The position numbers and the translations under genes were made by a program. Below, in pieces: positions 62,711 to 64,000 of a stretch of 64,000 nt of DNA (position 1 is the first letter of the stretch; each line of letters starts with the position of its first letter). Below the pieces are notes generated by a model. That model did not search any database and had not been told where the DNA came from. It was given only the letters and a program-made list of their open reading frames with translations. The stretch comes from Heterostelium multicystogenum (lineage: Eukaryota > Evosea > Eumycetozoa > Acytosteliales > Acytosteliaceae), in contig RCNN01000001.1 of NCBI GenBank assembly GCA_003667245.1, positions 206,616 to 270,615 of the forward strand, given 5' to 3'.

Positions 62711-63540
62711 TTGTCTCTAGCGGCAGAAACATTTGGAGCGAACTGTTTCTTGTTCTGACCGCTAGTCGTGGTGGTGGTTGTTGTGGTTGTGGTAGTTTGT
62801 TTGCCTAGAGATGTGTTGTAGTTGAAGTTGTATTTTTTGAAGATGTTTGGGTCGATATCTACAACTGTGCTTCTCTCATCAGCAAGATTATTATTGGCGC
62901 ACTGGTTATTGGGTACATTATTATAACTATTATTATTATTTTTATTATTATTATTATTATATTATTATTATCAGCGTTATTGTTTTATTATTATTATTAT
63001 TGTTATTATTGTTATTGTACTGTTAATATTATTGACTATTTCATCAACTTTATCAGCGCTATCATTAATAAGTTCATTGGAATTGAGTTGATTGTTACTG
63101 ATGTTGTCTAACTCAACAAGTTGAGATTGGGTACTGATGTTGGAGTTTTTTTACGTAATGAGATTTGCTTTTAGGCTCTGAATATAACAAACTCCAATGG
63201 AACCAACCTTGTATTTGGTGTTTTGTTTGAGGTTGATGGGTTGTTGATAGTACCCAACGAAGGTAGTACCTGTTGGTGTTTGGAGTGACTCTACTAAAGG
63301 CAGGAGCTAGCTCGGTGAAGATGTTGACTAACTGTAGACCTTGGCTTTTGTCAATGTCGTAACCAACTGTGAGAATGCTTAGTCTATTATGGTTCATTAG
63401 TTGGAATGTGACTTGTTTGTCGCAGGATGAGAGTAGCTTTTCCCCTCTACAGTGTCGTCAGTAAAGAAAGGTATGTTGTAGTTTGGCACTCTTCCTCTGC
63501 ATCTTCCGTGGGAAACCACTTCTAGTTGTGAAGGCATCAT
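62704..63540 (-). CDS. Retrotransposon ORF1 (frame-broken)
   Basis: Begins at ATG 63540 or 63537 with PSQLEVVSHGRCRGRVPNYN and ends at TAA 62706-62704 after FAPNVSAARDKR. The middle includes LSILTVGYDIDKSQGLQLV, then after a frame change TTFVGYYQQPINLKQNTKY, an Asn-rich ATT-coded tract (62920-63010) and a poly-Thr run. No zinc knuckle or RRM is obvious. The position and size suit the ORF1 protein of TRE elements, which is thought to bind RNA. Frame breaks near 63435, 63290 and 63165. The stop codon overlaps the opening of ORF2. Confidence 0.55.
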
Positions 63541-63834
63541 CTTCTAACACTTGGTTTATCTGACTCTAACTTGATCAATTAGGCCTGTTGCGATGAGGCG
63601 GTACTTGTATCTCTTTTCTCCTTTGGGAAGTCTATTCTATTGGAAGTCTTTGACTATCTTCTTCGAAACGAGCAACGTTGGGCCTCGTTGTTGAAGGTAT
63701 CACTCTCCATACCTTTGTACTATCTATCTGTAATGTTTATATACTATTTGCTTGATAAATAACGAATATGTACTAATTATCTCTTTTTTAATTATCTGTA
63801 GTAAAATCTATATTTTCGACAATGTTTCATTTCC

Positions 63835-63847
63835 ATTATCTGCTTTT
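63835..63847. repeat. Target-site duplication, right copy (13 bp)
   Basis: ATTATCTGCTTTT, identical to 58954-58966. 48 bases (63848-63895) separate it from the tRNA-Ala gene. Confidence 0.65.
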
Positions 63848-63895
63848 TAGCGGCGAAGAATTGAAATTATAGATTAATAAATAATACAACAATTA

Positions 63896-63967
63896 GGGCT
63901 TGTAGCTCAGATGGTAGAGCGCTCGCTTAGCATGCGAGAGGTAAAGGGATCATACCCTTCTAGTCCA
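63896..63967 (+). tRNA. tRNA-Ala (anticodon AGC), with two structural defects
   Basis: Cloverleaf read by eye: acceptor GGGCTTG/CTAGTCC, including the G3-U70 wobble that identifies alanine tRNAs; D-arm GCTC/GAGC; anticodon stem CTCGC/GCGAG around TTAGCAT (anticodon AGC); variable AGGTA; T-stem AAGGG/CCCTT; discriminator A. Box A-like TAGCTCAGATGG is intact. Two flaws: the T-loop is only six bases (ATCATA), one base short, which also damages the box B region; and position 6-67 is a T-T mismatch. CCA is not encoded, as usual in eukaryotes. Either a tRNA pseudogene or base errors in the assembly. Confidence 0.88.
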
Positions 63968-63970
63968 AAA

Positions 63971-63975
63971 TTTTT
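63971..63975 (+). terminator. Pol III terminator T5
   Basis: TTTTT starts four bases after the tRNA 3' end, the standard RNA polymerase III stop signal. Confidence 0.7.
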
Positions 63976-64000
63976 AATTTAGTAAGTCTAAAATGCGCGC

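Larger units (their letters stand above)
58967..63834 (-). mobile_element. TRE5-like non-LTR retrotransposon (L1 clade), about 4.9 kb
   Basis: The 5' end is near 63834 and the 3' end is a run of 13 A on the minus strand (58968-58980). It is bounded by a 13-bp direct repeat (58954-58966 and 63835-63847). Two frames are recognisable: ORF1 (63540-62704) and ORF2 with apurinic endonuclease, reverse transcriptase and a CCHC-type zinc segment. The right repeat copy ends 48 bp before the first base of a tRNA-Ala gene. Dictyostelium TRE5 elements are known to insert roughly 48 bp upstream of tRNA genes, which is the reason for the name. The frames are broken about a dozen times, but host genes here show similar breaks, so the copy may be recent. 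The 3' boundary is the less certain end, because an open frame continues beyond the A-run. Confidence 0.75.

Overview
The window is eukaryotic nuclear DNA and very probably comes from a dictyostelid social amoeba; I cannot name the species. The DNA is strongly AT-rich and genes are short and dense. Introns are small (about 55 to 140 nt, often GTAAGT or GTATGT donors and TAG or CAG acceptors). Proteins carry Asn, Gln, His and Ser runs. Several families point the same way: an AprA-like PhoPQ-related secreted protein, an ankyrin protein built on Asn-Arg-Thr-Glu-Gly repeats, and a tRNA-directed L1-type retrotransposon.

Layout. 1-16 kb: N-terminus of an unknown protein; malonyl-CoA decarboxylase; a DDX3/Ded1-type DEAD-box helicase; a secreted Cys-rich protein; a PPIL3-type cyclophilin divergent from a probable NDUFA1 complex I subunit; a tiny two-exon candidate gene; a GNAT acetyltransferase; an MFS transporter; a small unknown gene; and a membrane-anchored metallophosphatase. 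16-27 kb: a PRKRIP1-like nuclear protein, a CAMK-type kinase, a 2.4 kb gene-free stretch, a small secretory-pathway gene, a voltage-gated proton channel, a NIT1-type amidase and an ankyrin-repeat protein. 27-45 kb: a poly-Gln coiled-coil protein that may be ATRIP, a type I membrane protein, a secreted phospholipase D-type protein, a small unknown gene, a three-repeat Myb protein, an unknown acidic protein, the AprA-like gene and a GATA factor. 45-58 kb: an LRR-TKL kinase, a 4.7 kb gene-free stretch, a makorin-type RING ubiquitin ligase, a small secreted Cys protein and an acyl-carrier-protein-like gene lacking the prosthetic-group serine. 59-64 kb: a TRE5-like non-LTR retrotransposon on the minus strand, ending 48 bp upstream of a tRNA-Ala(AGC) gene.

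Two observations shape how everything else should be read. First, at least 16 otherwise well-conserved genes contain one or more single-base frame changes, often at homopolymers. Uncorrected sequencing or assembly indels explain this better than mass pseudogenisation, so gene models here are spliced across those breaks and broken frames should not be taken as decay. Second, the retrotransposon is flanked by a 13-bp direct repeat and sits at the distance from a tRNA gene known for TRE5-type elements, which makes the right end of the window the most structured part.

The genes do not form one pathway. They are a typical mix of metabolism, RNA processing, signalling, transcription and secreted proteins. 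I found no gene cluster that looks like a new multi-gene system.
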